Below are positions 34,777 to 51,400 of a stretch of DNA of 64,000 nt, one piece after another. The stretch's first letter is position 1, and every line of letters starts with the position of its first letter. The DNA is taken from assembly GCA_001600615.1 (NCBI GenBank), contig BCKK01000006.1, forward strand, positions 1,257,966 through 1,321,965. Direction: 5' to 3'. The translations under genes and the position numbers were made by a program. The notes under the pieces are model-generated. The model saw only the letters and a program-made list of their open reading frames with translations, did no database searches and was not told where the DNA came from. This stretch comes from Dioszegia crocea. Its lineage: Eukaryota > Basidiomycota > Tremellomycetes > Tremellales > Bulleribasidiaceae.

Positions 34777-37700
34777 ATGAGCCAGCAATTACCAGCAGGA
34801 TGGGAAGCGAGATGGTGAGTCTGCTCTATGTTCCCGTGCAAAAATCTCAGCTGATCATGGTAGGGACGCCCAGAATCAGGCATACATCTACGTTGGTATG
34901 TTGATTGCGCAATCAACACGACACCTCAGCGTACCTTTGAGCTTTACTGACAATACCAGAACAGGCGACAGGACAACAACAATGGGAACTCCCTACCCAA
35001 CCTTCCTTCCCTGATCAAAACCAGGCACAGCAACAACCACCTGCAGCTGCAGCCCCCGCTCCCGCTCCTTCTGGCGGTAAGAACCGGCGACAATACCCCA
35101 CTGCTCAACTGCAGTCCATGTACACTGCCCAGCCTGGTGGCTTCGCATTCCAACAGGGAGGCGATCAACAGCAGCAACAGCAGCAGCAGCAGCAACAGCC
35201 GGTGTATGGCGATCAGAACGCGCCAGTGCAGGGCGGAGGGCAGTTCTTTACTCCGGGCATGGCGGGCGATGCTACTGTCCCTCAACAGCAGCAGCCAGGG
35301 GGACAATTCCAGCAGTATGGTCAGCCGCCTGTTGATCAGATGTCGAACCAGTTCAATCAGATGAACATGGCTGGCGGCGCTGGTGGGTATGCCGGGGGTG
35401 GAGGGGGTGGTCAAGGAGGAGCCGGATTCGAGCCGAAACAACTACACAATATCCAAACCATCAATCTGATCGGGATGCAGCCCGACGTTCGCGGGTTGGA
35501 ATTTCCTCCTCCGCCATACCTCATCCCTGCGTCCGCATCCGTCACTCAGAGCCCATACAACCAGCCCGACCCCTCCTACCAGCGCTGCACACTGGCTACT
35601 ATGCCCGCGACTCAATCCCTACTCAACAAGTCGAAACTCCCCCTGGCGCTCGTCATGGCTCCCTACCGGTCGGTACGAGAAGCAGATGGCGATATCCCCG
35701 TTCCGGTCGTCGAGGACAATGTCATCGCCCGATGCCGTCGATGCCGGGCGTACATCAATCCCTTTGTGACTTTCATCGAAGGTGGGAATCGGTGGAAGTG
35801 CTGCATGTGCGGATTGAGCAATGAGGTGCCGCAGCTATTTGATTGGGATCAGGCGGAAGGGAAACCAGCGGACAGGTGGCAGAGGAAAGAGTTGAATCAT
35901 TCCGTTGTGGAATTTATTGCCCCAACGGAATATATGGTTCGACCCCCACAACCCCCCGTATACGCTTTCGTCATTGACGTCAGTCAATCGGCTATACAGA
36001 GCGGAATGGTAGCTACAGCCGCACGTACCATTCTTGAAAATCTCGATAATCTACCCAACGCAGACAATCGGACCAAAATCGCCTTTATCGGTGTCTCTAC
36101 CTCCCTCCACTTCTTCTCCCTACCTACCGGCGCGACGGAAGCGAGCATGCTGGTCGTCAGCGATCTTACCGATGTCTTCCTCCCTAAACCCGTCGACCTC
36201 CTTGTCAACCTCACTGAATCCCGCTCGGCCATCGAGTCATTCCTCGGTCGTCTCCCCGAAATGTTCAACGACTCATTCACGGTTGGGAACGCCCTAGGCT
36301 CTGCCCTTCAGGCGGCACACCAACTTATCGGGAAGATTGGGGGTAAAATCATTGCCCTCACTGCTTCCCTCCCTACCCTTGGCGAGGGCGCATTGAAGAG
36401 CCGAGACGACCCCAAGTTGCTCGGAACGAGCAAAGAATCATCCCTCCTTACCTCCGCCTCATCCTTCTACAAAACATTCGCTATCGAGTGCTCTAAAGCA
36501 CAAGTAGCCGTCGATATGTTCTTGTTCTCGGCCACATACACGGACGTTGCCACTCTATCGTGTATCCCCAGATATACCGCCGGTCAAACCTACCTCTACC
36601 CCGGCTTCAACGCCACCCGACCCGAAGACGCAATCAAATTCGCTACTGAATTTGGTAAAGTCTTAGCCCAGCCACTAGGTCTGGAAGCTGTCATCCGAGT
36701 CCGAGCGTCTCGCGGGATTAGGATGTCAGCATTCCACGGTAACTTCTTTATCCGCTCGACCGACCTCCTGGCTCTCCCCGTCGTACCCCTTGATCAGAGC
36801 TACGTCATTGAGTTGCAACTCGAAGATGATCTCAAGGGTCCAGTCGTCGTCCTTCAGACCGCTATCCTCCATACCACATGCTACGGCGAGCGTCGGATCA
36901 GAGTCATCACTCAGGCTATGCCAGTGACTGATACCGTCGGCGAGCTCTATGGCTCGGCTGACCAAGTCGCCATAGCCACCTACCTCGCCAACAAGGCGGT
37001 AGAAAAGAGCATGTCGGGCAGTCTAGACGATGCTCGAAACGTCGTCACAAACTCCCTATCCGCCATGCTCTCGGTGTACAAAAACCAAGTCACTTCCTCC
37101 GCTGGCGCATCGGCACAGTTGGCCATTCCCGATAACCTAAAACTACTCCCCCTTCTCGCGTGCGGTTTGGTCAAGCATGTCGGTCTGCGCGAGGGCGCAT
37201 CAATCCCTCCGGATCTAAGAGCGTATGCTCAGTGTCTCCTCACTACCCTCCCCTCCCAATCCCTCATGTCATACATCCACCCCCGATTCTACTCTCTACA
37301 CAACATGTCACCCGAAGCCGGTACGATTGGCGATCACGGCGTCATCCTCCCTCCTGCCCTCAACCTCACATCTGAGCGCCTAGAGCGACACGGTTTGTTC
37401 CTCATTGAAGACTCGCAAAATATCTTCCTGTGGGTCGGGCATGAGGCGGTACCTCGTCTAGTCCAGGATGTATTTGACCTGCCCGGCTATGCAGATCTGG
37501 TAGGCGGGAAATACACCCTGCCGGTGCTGGATAACCCATTCAACCAGCGGGTGAATGCAATCGTGGCGAAGACTAGGGAGTTGAGGAGAGGGGTATACAG
37601 GCCGCATCTATATGTCGTCAAGAGTGATGCGGAGCCGGCATTGAGGAGCTGGGCGTTGAGCTTGTTGATTGAGGATAGGATGGATGGGATGGGCAGCTAT

Positions 37701-37795
37701 GCTCAGTATTTGACAACAGTCAAGGGCAAGGTGAGTTGAATGGTTGTTGCAATTGGCGAAGCACAGCAACTGACGCAATCTAGGTTAATGGATAA
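34777..37795 (+). CDS. SEC24: COPII coat protein Sec24 with an N-terminal WW domain
   Basis: Four exons (34777-34814, 34864-34895, 34960-37730, 37784-37795) give 950 aa. Residues 5-35 form a WW domain: LPAGWEARW, then AYIYVEQATG, then QQWELP, with Trp9 and Trp32 and Pro35 in the expected spacing. A Gln/Gly/Pro-rich segment follows. The Sec24 core has [12 protein letters not shown], the zinc finger near residues 280-305 ([11 protein letters not shown], then RWKCCMCG), the vWA-like trunk ([17 protein letters not shown]), the beta-sandwich ([18 protein letters not shown]), the helical domain and the gelsolin domain ([12 protein letters not shown]). Sec24 is the cargo-binding COPII subunit at ER exit sites. 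The last coding exon is 12 nt and adds VNG before the stop. Confidence 0.96.
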
Positions 37796-37973
37796 GGGAT
37801 GATGCACATACAATAGATTGCAATAACGTATATAGCTGGATGCTACGATTGGGATTTGACTATGGCTAGCCCCATCGGCCGCAAAAGGATCGCATGGATG
37901 GGTACTTGCATCCCCAATTCTTTCCAGCATGTTCACAAAGCATAAATTGTCATGATCCACTCCGCTAAATCTA

Positions 37974-39493
<1,520 letters not shown>

Positions 39494-42400
39494 ATCGTAT
39501 CGTGTATATGAATGGTAGTGAGCAAGATGGGATAAAGCGAAAAGGTGAAGATTCTTGATCTCCATCGCAGGCCAAGGAGCGTCTACCCAAAGTCGAACAA
39601 ATTGGCTCGCCACGTGGTTTTGGATGTTTCAGGTCAGTCAGTATCTTGAGCGTGCCTACTCGTCTTCAAGGAAGCTGATATCCCCACGCTAGGAATCACT
39701 CTCATACCAAAGCTAGGTCTCACTCAAAAGTTTACTCCCAAAACCCGTCCCACGCCCTTATATTTCTAAGCTCTATCTGCGCTAATCTACCAGCCCCACG
39801 CCTCCCCCAAATACTGACCTAGACCACTCAGATTCCCCGCCAAAACCTCACCTAGCCTCTCTTCCATAGCTTCAAATCCAACCCTAGCTCTTTCCCTCTC
39901 TTCCCAATTCAACTTATCCTCCACACCACTTTCCATCTCTCCCTCTTGCGCCGCCGCCCTCTCTTCTTCTTCCTCCTCTTTGAGAATCGTATCCGGTATA
40001 GGTAATCCATACTTCTCCTCCTTCTTCCCTTTCTTCCCAACCAAACTCTCATCTCCACCCTCAACAACCCTCGCAGCGCTAATTTCCACCTTGAGCACTT
40101 TTGCAAGATTCCTAATGAGCAAAGCTGATAAGAATGCTATTCCCATCGGATGGCGCGTACGTGGATCTGTCGGTGTTGAAAATGCTGTAAAGTGTAATTT
40201 GTATGTTGGGGGAAGACGAGGAGCGGGTCGGCTGGTTATGTGCTGTGCAGTCAACCAGGTCGAAGAGCCTGGATTGGAAAGTACCATATCGGGTACTGAA
40301 CGCATTCGGGGTAATGGGAGATGAGTGAGGAGGTGCGAGGTTGTGCATGGTGAGTCGGTACATGAGACCCAGGCGCATGCGGTAGGGCCGGCAGTGGGTG
40401 TGGTGGTGGCAGGAAGGGAAGATGGGTTCATTTCGGTTTCCCCGTCAACCTCCATCTCGGTAGTGGTGTTGGAGGTTGGGACAGGCGGAGGAGGAATGAA
40501 GAGGTGGGCAGAGTGGATATGCGATAAAAGCTGAGTTGGGTTTGTAGCTCCAGTAGGATTTCGGCAGGATTGCCATCGACATGTATACTTATCCAAATCC
40601 TCTGCATACGTTAGCTGTGACCTGAGACTCGGTCCGCGTCTTTTAACTCACCTCCAGACTTCCGGAACCCTATACCCGCAACTACAAACTTCTGCTGTCC
40701 CGCATCGTCGACCCACACCTTGGCCGCTGCGCCCGGGAAGGCCACAGTGACGTTTTTGATCACCTCTGAGGCGCTCAAGAGCTGATCTGAGACTTGAGAG
40801 TTGTTGAAGAAGTCTCGGTATGAGTGCCAGAATGTCACTTGGAGCAATTGCGACATGGACGAATAGACAAAGGATTCGTGCATCCTAGCCTGTCAGCTGG
40901 ACACCTGGATATACTCCGAAGGTTAAAAAAGAGCTGACCATTTGATACTCCGTTCTGGCTCTTTGAGCTTGTACAGCTTTGCCTTTAGGTTATCGGGCAA
41001 TGTCGGCAGCCTATCGCCCACATCCACCATGACTGATCCCGACCCATACTCTTCTATCCGCTTCTGCGCCTCTTCCCTCTCTGCGCCGCGCCGCCTGCTT
41101 GCTTCTTCTGCGGCCCACGCTGGTGAGGCTGGGTTAGGCGCCATACTGCCTCTAGTCCACATGACCGGCTCGAAGCTTGCTGAAGTCTGTCGAGAGCCAT
41201 GTTCGAGTAGCCGGAAAAGGTGGCGGAGGTGTGATGATATGCTTGGGGATGCCAGGACTAGGCGGGCTGGACCAGGAGAGAGAGTGAGGGATATGAGCAG
41301 GTCGAGAGTCAGGTCGAGGATTGACGGAGGAGGTGATAGGGACAGGAGTAGGATGAGGTGGGGAGTAAGAGCCGGCGGTAGTGGTGGTAAGGAAGGAATG
41401 AGGAGAGCTGATATTAGGATTGGGAGGATGAGGTGTAGGATGTTTAGATCTCGAGTGTGGATGAGGATGGCGGGTAGGGTCGCGCTGAGTAGATCAAGCA
41501 CTGCTGGGGTAGGTTTCAGGTATGGCAAGATTGACTGTAAGACGACGAGGGTATGTTGTACCGGTTCCGGTGAGCCGAGTAAGACTTCGTCCAGAAGGAA
41601 ATCCAGCGGCAGTGCGAAGAGCCGAGTGACGAACCCGACGAACGCCTTATTCGCTGCGATAAATTTCGAATTCACTGCCCCTCCCGTAAATGTCGCATTA
41701 CGCAGAACGAGCAGTGAGTTGACTGCCCTTTCTTCTATCCCCTGATCAACCTCCCATTCCGCCAAATAACCAAATTTCCCACTCCGTCTCGCCATACGCA
41801 ATGCCGCAGCCTTTTCCAACTCGTCAAGCCACAACATTGGCCATTCGACCAAAGCGGGTACAGCATCGATATATTTTTCAAGTATGAATCGTTCGGGATA
41901 ATCGTATGACCCTATGATGAGGCGAGGTAAGGCCCAGTCTACCTCGTCTGGGATATTGGAACGTAATGCGAGGATGAGGATATTTTTCGGTCCATGTTCG
42001 AATTGCTTGGATGTGGGGATATAGTATGGCGCTTTGTGTTCCCGTACGGGCTGTTGAGAGGCGCCATGGGGTATAGAAGCCATGGGTCGTTGTTGTGTCT
42101 GTGTAGACATGGTTAGGGTGAGGTATGAGGAGTGGGTGGACATTAGACGCGACTTTTGGCTGGAGGGCCGCTTGTCAACAGTGGGTGTGATACTAGACGT
42201 AAAATACACGTCATGCAGGTAAAATCTGGACCAGATTTCAGGTCCACCTCTGTGCTGCCATCTATCCATACAATACATACAATCATGGATGCCCTTATAG
42301 CATCAGCAGGGCCCCTCAACCCAGGAAAGAAGAGGAGGTATAACCCCAATGGCCGCTCGGCAGCCTCAGCCCCAGCGCACAAGAGCGTGCAGTATGGAGA

Positions 42401-45400
42401 GGAAAAGATCGACCCTTCCCTCTACTCGATCCTCGACAACACGCGCGCACCAGCTGCATACGCACCGACGAACCTTGCCTCAGGCTCGGCCGAGCCGTCG
42501 ATCCAGGCAAATAAAATCGTAGCGAAGATAGGCGACAAGAAGCTTCGGGCGAGAGTAGCACGGACGGATGTATCGAATAAGCGGGCGCAGAAGGAGCGGG
42601 CGGATGTGAATGAGTGGCTAAATGCCCCGATGGCTGGAGGGCTGGGAGGGATAGAGGTGGATGAGGATCAAGGAGAGCGGACGTGGAGAGTCGGTCAAGA
42701 CGAGATTGTGAAGGAGGTCGGAGTGGCGAGTGGATCTAAGCGGTTTGATCTGAAGTTTGAGAATATGGGGAATTATAAGGTGGATTATACGCGGAATGGA
42801 AGGTGAGTCTTGGGACTGTGCATCGAGAGTCTTGACTGATGATTAGACATATCGCAATAGCATCGTCTAAGGGACATGTAGCGACATTCGACTGGCAAGC
42901 TGGTCGACTGCATTCGGAGATTCAACTTCGCGAAAGCGTTCGAGCCATCAAATTCTTACAATCTGAATCATTCTATGCTGTCGCACAGAAGAAATACGTC
43001 TTTGTATACGATATAAATGGTGTCGAATTACAGTGAGTCTCCGTCGACATCCAAGCTAACCCGCAGTAAGCTCAAACAACACATGGACCCCACGCACCTC
43101 GAATACCTTCCCTACCACTACCTCCTCACTTCCGTCGGCCACGCCGGCTGGCTGAAATACCACGACGTTTCCACCGGCGTAATGCTTACTCAAATCCCCA
43201 CCCATCTCGGCTCCCCATCCACCATGTCACAAAACTCACATTCCGGTATAATCCACCTCGGTCACGCAAACGGTACCATGACCCTTTGGTCACCTAACCA
43301 AACTTCCCCCCACGTCAAATTACTCGCTCATCGCGGACCGGTCGTTGCTATTGCTGTAGACCCCAGTGAATCATCCGCAGGGCGGTATACTGCCACCGCG
43401 GGCTTAGATGGCCAAGTGAAGATTTGGGATGGACGGATGTGGGGGAAAGAGTTACGATCATTCGGGATGCGTAATAATCCCATCTCTTTATCCTACTCTG
43501 GCAGAGGGATGTTAGCTGTCGGTGGGAAAAGTGGAGTATCGGTATTTAGGGACGATACGACGACGCCATACCTCACCCTTCCTCTCCCCTCACTTTCGGC
43601 AGACAGTATAAAGTTCTGCCCATTCGACGATATATTAGCCGTAGGACACGCGAAGGGAATCTCATCTCTCCTTGTTCCAGGATCGGGCGAGGCGAACTTT
43701 GATTCGGCAGAAGCAGACGTATTTGAGAGTCATACCCGACGGAGAGAAAGGGAGGTTCGGGGTGTATTGGAAAAGATCAGGCCGGAACTTATTACGATGG
43801 ATACGGAGTATCTAGGTAAAGTGAGGGAAGATTTGCCACAGAATTTCGCAGAAAAGGAAGGGAGGAGTTATAGGCAAAAGGGAAGGATGGAAAGGTTGAG
43901 AGAATCAGGTGTGGAGCCCGAGGGTGATTTGGCAGGGAGGGAAAGTAGTGAAGATGAGGTGGATGATGTGACGGGTGAAGTTAAGAAGAAGAAGAAGAAG
44001 ATGAGAGGGAAAGGGAAGAGTATGGCGAGGTATCTTGAGAAGAAGAAGAAGAATGTTGTGGATAATTCGACGGTAAGTTGATGTTTTTGAGAGATGAGTT
44101 AAAGGCTGACGGTCTGGTAGATTGCGTTACAGCAGAAGATTGCTTCTCAGGCTAGAGCAGATGAGGAGAGGCGTAAGATTGAAAGTGGGGAGATTGTTAA
44201 GGAGTCTGGTGCTTTGGCGAGGTTTGGGTGATGGGCGAGGTCACGATGTGTATTGACGATGGACTCTGTATAATGTACAGCATGTAACATCTGATCGATA
44301 GGATACCAGCGACTGCCCCAAACGAGGGGGAAGGATCTCAGTGTCATGATCCAAGTCCCAGTAGACGAGCACCTCAGCTGTTTGTGCACCTTAGACTGGA
44401 TGAAAGAGGTCCAAGGTCGTTAAAGCCATCTTTGGACGATCTCGCTGCTGACTTGTGGTCACAGGCGTGGGTATGGATCTATCCATTTGCATTCGCAAAA
44501 AGCTATCAAAGCTATAAACACTCTCACTAGCTACTACCAGCTCCAACTCGTCCATTCCGCCAGAGTCTAAGCATCCCGGCTGAGGCGATACATTCTAGAG
44601 CGTCGGACAGGCATGGACATCTTGTGGTTGACAGGCGCCATCTCTATGATTATCAGCGGGAATTCCAGCAGAGAGAACGGGTGGTGACTTACGTTGGGGT
44701 TGAACCATAGCGTGTGCAGGCGGAGCAGGGGCGTTGACTGCTCCCATGAAGGGTTTGGCATTCATCTCCATGTTGGCGTTGACGGCGTGTGCGGCGGGAG
44801 GAGCGGCAGCGACCTGAGGAGTCAGCAGGTGGAGTGATTGAGCGATGGTGTAGGAGGGACTTACGTGGTTCATAGCGGGAGGAGGAGCGGCAGCTTCCTA
44901 GACTCAGTCAGCAGTGGAATTGGTAGAAGAGGAAAAGAGGGGGGACTTACGTGTTTCATAGGCTGGCCAAGCATGACGTGGGCGGGAGGGGGAGCGACAG
45001 CAGCCTAGATATGTCAGTATTTGAGGTAAGATATGATGAAACGAGAAAGCTTACATGGTTCATGACTGCAGCGGGGGGAGGAGGGGCGGCAGCGACCTAA
45101 GAAGCAAAGTCAGCGCGTGTGTGGGGGTGAAGTGATGGATAAGAAGGCTTACATGGTTCATGGCGGCAGGAGGAGGAGGGGCGGCGGCGGCGGGAGGAGC
45201 CATGGCGACCTAGGTAGATCAGCATGTGGATGACAGAGAAGGAAAGAGGCGACTTACATTGTTGACCAAAGCAGGAGGAGCCATGAGTTGAGGAGGTTGT
45301 GCCTTATCCTTGTTGGCATTCATACCCTTGTTCTCATCCTTCTTATTGCCACCATCGCTCTTCTTGCCTTCATCCTTCTTACCCTCATCTTTACCCTTAC

Positions 45401-48400
45401 CACCAGCACCGTTGTCATTCTTCTTGCCGCCGTTGTCCTTGTTGTCGCCCTCCTTGCCCTTGGCGAGACCCTTGATGAGTTGACCGAGTTTACCTTTACC
45501 CTTCTCCGCAGCGGCTCCAAGGACGTTGTTGCCTTTACCGGCGTTCTCGTTGCCCTTGGCTCCAGCGATGACGGCGGCTCCAGCAGTGGCGTTGGCGTTG
45601 GCATTGGCGTTGGCGTTGGCTCCAGCATTGACGGCGGCAGCGGCACCAGCAGAGCCTTGACCGGACGATTGGACACCGAGAGCACCTTGAAGCTGTAATT
45701 ATCAGCGCCTATGTCACCAGGTCTAGAAGAAGGACTTACAGCTGTTAACCAAGCGTCGGCGAAGGACTGATCTCGCTTCAATTCGCCTGCAGCCTCCTTC
45801 TTGGCGAGATCGGTAGCGACGACTTTGCACTGAAGAGTCAGCCACTGCGGTGTTTGCTAAGGAGAAGGATGGAGATTGGAGAAGGGTGAGTGGGGATAGA
45901 CTGGACGCCGGGCAAAAAGAGGACAAAGTAGCTGCGGGAGGGTGAAGAGGACAAGGGGAAAGGGGAACAGGCCAAACTTACAGCATCCCTAGTAGCGGCA
46001 GACTTAGCGCATCCATTGACAAACCCATCACACATGGCATTGGCGATAATGTTGGGGTTGAGTGCTGAGGCCTGAGGGAAGTTGGCACGGTCGGTTGGGA
46101 TAAAGGTGAATTCAGTGGCGGCTCGGCCATCGTTACCGCCGGAAAAGGTCATGCTGATGTCGGCTAAGGGATCAGCTAATGGCCAAGAAGGAGGATGTGG
46201 AGGAAAGACTTACTGCATACTCCGACGTCTAGGCCAGCTGCGCCTCCACCACCAGCACCAGCTCCAGCGTTTGCACCAGCTCCAGCACCAGCTCCTGCTC
46301 CGGCATTGGCACCAGCCTCAGCTCCAGCATTTGCACCTGCGTTGGCACCTGCACCAGCTTCGGCATTGGTACCGGCTCCAGCATTTGCACCAGCGTTGGC
46401 TCCGGCGGATCCTTGACCAGTAGACTGAACACCGAGGGCACCTTGGAGCTGGGATCATCAGCACCTATCTGGAGTGATCGTGAAAGGGAAGGGAAAGACT
46501 TACGCCAATTAACCACGCATCGGCAAAGGATTGGTCTCGCTTCAGAGCGCCGGATTCTTCTTTGGTCTTGAGATCCGCAGCGACGACTTTGCACTGTTTT
46601 GTCAGCTTGGACCACGTAATAGAGGGACAGGAGAGAAGGCATAGGAAGAGAGGTATCAGGGAGAAGGGTTGAGAATTGGGAGAGGATTGAGAGAGAGTGA
46701 TGAGGAAGGTAGACTGTAGACTTACAGCATCCCTAGTTGCAGCAGACTTGCCACAGCCGTTGACGAAGCCGTCGCACATGGCATTGGCGATGATGTTGGG
46801 ATTAAGAGCTGAGGCTTGGGGGAATTGAGCACGGTCGGTGGGGATGAAGGTGAACTCGGTGGCGGCTCGACCGTCGTTGCCGCCTGAGAAGGTCATGCTG
46901 AAGTCGGCTGAAGAGTTAGCGGTCATCCTTGAACGAGATGTTGTATGAAGAAGAGTGAGGTGGGATGGTTGGAGTGATGAAGGGAGAGAAGAGCTTACTA
47001 CATGATCCGACAGTAAGACCGGCACCTGCACCTGCATTCGCGCCAGCGTTGGCCTCTGCACCTGCACCAGCATTGGCACCAGCATTGGCACCAGCATTGG
47101 CACCAGCATTGGCACCAGCATTGGCACCAGCATCGACTTGAGCACCAGCACCGGCGTTGGCTCCAGCAGCAGCACCTGCATCACCGCCAGCTCCAGCATT
47201 GACAGCGCCAGCAGCTGCTCCGCCAGCTCCAGCCGAACCAGTACCGGACGACTTGACCTTGAGAGCGCCTTCGAGCTGTATGGATCAGCGACGAGCACAT
47301 GTTGAGTCAAGAAAGAGGACTTACGTCAGATAACCAAGCGTCCGCAAACCCTTGATCCCTCTTCAACTCGCCTGCACCTTCCTTCTTGGCCAGATCGGCA
47401 GCGACGACCTTGCATGCGTCCCGTGTAGCTGCCGACTTGGCACAACCATTGACGAATTGGTCGCACATGAAGGTAGCGATGATTTTGGGGTTGAGGGCGG
47501 ATTGCTGGCCTCCGAATTGGGCCTTGTCGGTGGGGATGAATGTGAGTTGGTCGGCTGGTCGACCGTCGTTGCCTCCGATGAACGACATGGAGAAGTCGGC
47601 TGAGGAGTTAGCGGTGTATTGGGGATAAAGGGAGAGGACTTACTGCATGGTCCGACGTCGAGACCACCTGCGGCTCCTGCGTTGGCGTTGGCACCTGCGT
47701 TGGCATCGGCACCGGCATTGGCGTTGGCTCCAGCGTCGGCTCCGGCATTGGCATTCGCTCCGGTGGCGTTGCCTGCTGCGGCATCATCGTTGCCCACTGC
47801 AGCGTCGGCGGCTGGTGCAGCGTTGCCGCCGGCCTGAGCGCCAGCACCGACTGCGGCTGTGATCTCGGCTTCGGTTGCGTCCTGTAAATCAGCTGACTGT
47901 CTGTGCTCTGGTGATAACATGGAGGGATGAAGGGGACGAAAATTTGAGTACAGCATGCTGGAAGATGAGGGTTAGAGATGAGAGAAGGGTAGGGTGGAGC
48001 TGGGGCTGAGGTGTGGTAGAGTAGAAGAAGGGAAGGGGTAGAGATGGACTTACGGGAATAAGCAGGTTCTTGGTGAAGATACAACCATTCTCGTCGTCCG
48101 CATCATCACAAGTGTTGCCGGCAAAGGTGTTGTCGTTGGCGTCACCAGGAGCGAAGGTGCCAGAGTCAATGGCGATAGTAGGGTCTCCACCAATCTTAGC
48201 GACTACGAGGATCAGCCTTGCCAAAGCCGTAATCGAGATAACTTACTCTGCGAGGCCAGCTCGAGTGTGATCGCCTTGTTCTCTACGGCAGCGCCTTGGG
48301 ATGCCGGGTCCTGATGCTGCTTGATGGCCGCTGTGATTATCAGCTTGGACTCTAAGGATCAAAGGAAAGACGTACCAATCTCAGGGTTCTTTGCCTGTTC

Positions 48401-51400
48401 AGTACATGCCACACTCTTCAATCCGATACCGATCGTGTTCCTCTCCAACGCCCGATAGACCAGGGCGGCAGTCATACCGTCGACGTCACCGGCCGCTTTG
48501 GCGTTGGTGAAGGCCTGGTCGGCTGTGGCTTGCTGGAGACAGTCGAGGTTGGTGATGGTTCCAGCTCCGGCCTTGGCTGCGCCGTGACCGAGGAGACCGA
48601 AGACACTAGGATGTCAGCACATTCTCATCAGAGGCAGGGACGGGGGTCAGAGGGGATGCGCAGATTGGGGATTTGGTGGGCAGGGCGGACACAGGTTGGA
48701 TGATGCAGGAAGGGGAGCTGGGACCGGAATTGGACTGAAAAACTTACGGGTCAACGATACCAGCGGGATTATCGAGCTGGAGCGACTTCTGCGTGGCCGT
48801 CAAGTAGAACTTGTGTGATAGTTCTGTATAATCAGCTTGGGCACTAGTAGACGAAAGAAGAAATGAGCTTACCTTGAGGGACTTCCCGCTTGATGGGAGA
48901 CGCGGTGCTCTCGACTGCCATCAAGGCGAGCAGAGGCAGGAGCGCGAAGAGGTTTTGGAAGTGAAGCATTGTGAAGAAGGCTAGGAAAGGCAAGGCAGCA
49001 CAGCTGTAGAGGGTAACAAGTTGAAGGTTGGAGTTTTAAAAATGGGGGCAACCAGTGCCGAGAAGAACGAAGAGAAGGGGAGAGTAGGAATCTGGGGCAG
49101 ATGGAGTAGAAACGAGATCAGGTTGAAAGGGAAGAGAAGAATTCGGGGTCAGATACCATGTTATATATATATCCTCGGCCGGTTGGATCGTTCGATAGTC
49201 AAGGCGCCGTTGACCGTGTTACCGTTACCGTTACCTACGATACGATGAGCCTGAGCGTGAGCTATGGTCGACTGAGCTACGGCTGGCCGTTGCTGAGCTA
49301 TACAAGCGCGCGTCATAGCTTGACATTTTGAGCCGGTTGCTTGGATACGGTCTGAGCTTTGGACGCTTGTCGATGCCCGTTCGGGATTAACGTTGGCAGA
49401 TTGGCGTTGCTTGGTTACGGGTATGCATGTTTTGATTATTCGTTTCAAGTGTATCACCTGACATGTCAGCGACATTCACCATGGACATCAGACCATGTCT
49501 TACGATCTATGCTATCTACTAGAACGACTACTACCTCCTACTTCTCATCCACCTCCATATCGTCCTCGTCCTCTTCACCTGAAAATACCTCCTGCCGTAA
49601 TCTGGAAGAACGCGGCGTGGAAGTCTCAGCAGCAGGAGCTCGACGGGGTCGGGGCGATGCTACTTGTCGAGAGAGCTGCGAGGGCGTTGAGGCTGAAGGG
49701 GCGGATGGGAGGGTAGCTTGAGATGGAGCGGATGTTGGCGCGCCATCATCTTTACGTGAAATGGGCGGTGGGTTCATATGGTTGCAGCCTGTCTAGTCAG
49801 TCTCTGGCGATGTTCCACGACGCATGATATAGACGTACGAGGGCATATCCACTCTGAAGTGTGTCAGCTGGTACACGCGAGCGAGAGCGCATAAGGTGTG
49901 CAATCTAACTCACGCATTCTTTCCCACTCATATTTGCTCCCAACCAAGCCGTTATGCCGGAAACACTCCCCACAAACCAGCGCGTACTTGCTTTGAGTAG
50001 CCTGAGCTATTATGGTGTCAGCTTTATGCCTTCAAGCCTTGAAGACTCGTTCCCAAAACTCACAAGGATCTTCGCCAAGTACTGAATCGACCACCCGATC
50101 ATACCAACGCTTTTCAGGTGTAGGCAGTACAGGATGAATAGCTTGTTGCTGCTGCATCTGCATGATAGCTGCCTGTTCGGGACTCATACCGGCGGGTAAT
50201 GGTGTCCCAGGGGCGATGACTGGTGTATAAGCTAAATCTCTCCAGACCAAATTTGTGACCTACCAGGCTGCATTGGTGTCCCTCCAGCTCCGACCAAGTG
50301 TCCGGGCGCACGCGGCGTTCCGACTTGCTTATTACCGGTTCTTCCCGCGGGCGTCGGTGTCTGTGGCTGTCCCCTCTGCGGCGTCGATGGAGCGCTAGGG
50401 CTGCCCATTTGTGTTGGGCCCTGACCGCCTTGGAGATCGTATTGCTCAATGAGCTTTCGTGTAGAGTCGTAATTTGTAGCCTTCTTTATCGCCTCGACCT
50501 TCGTCTTTTGCTCGGCTAGTAGTTTTCTCAGATGGGTTTCTGCGAAATGTCAGCTATCAGCGGGGCCTTGACCATAGACGCTATGCAGGTAGCTCACCTT
50601 CAAAACTCCTTTGACGGTTGAAGTACAGATGTACGATCCGATGCAGACCCCAGATGCTAATTTGTCAGTCTTGGCGATCGCTCAGACCCTCGCGTTGCAC
50701 ACTTCCCCATGCAAGGCCGGCACACTCACAATACAGGTCCAGCAAGGATCCCTCCGGTCCCGACAGCTTTCGCCTCCAGCCCATCGTGATCCCATCCCAA
50801 TAACCCAAATGGTATTCCCCGGACCCACCACAGCCCCACCCAAAGCGCCCACAGTGCCAGACCGTACAGATTTGTCAGAAACGAGAATCGTCGTTCCCTT
50901 AGGCGTATTTCCGACAGGTGCACCTTGGCATCGTGGACCTCGCTCGCGAGGCGAGAGAGGACCGTCTCATAGTCGGATTCCGGAGCTTTTTTGAACCATG
51001 ATAGGAATCCCATGGTCGTCAGTCAACGCTTAGCTCGCGCTATAGCTACTGTACGCGGCTGATGATAGCTGGCGAAGGGGTGCGTATGAGGTGTAAGACG
51101 TAGAGTGTCTCGGTGGCAGCTTTAAGTTTTGGTGGCCTCCACTTTGTGTTGTTTGTTTACGTCATCCTCCACTCTCCCACCACACAAAAGAGGCCTATAG
51201 ATCCACCCTATCGCCATCCTCATCTCATCTGTCTATACACACCGACTTATGCGCCGCTTCTTGGACGTCTCAGGCCTTACACGTCCACAGCGTATCAGAT
51301 GCAGACCATCTTTGCTCTCCTCGACATGGGCAACAACGCTCAGGGAGTACAGTCTCCCCGCTCCTAAGAAACATCAACGGTCGAAGAACTTCGATCAGAT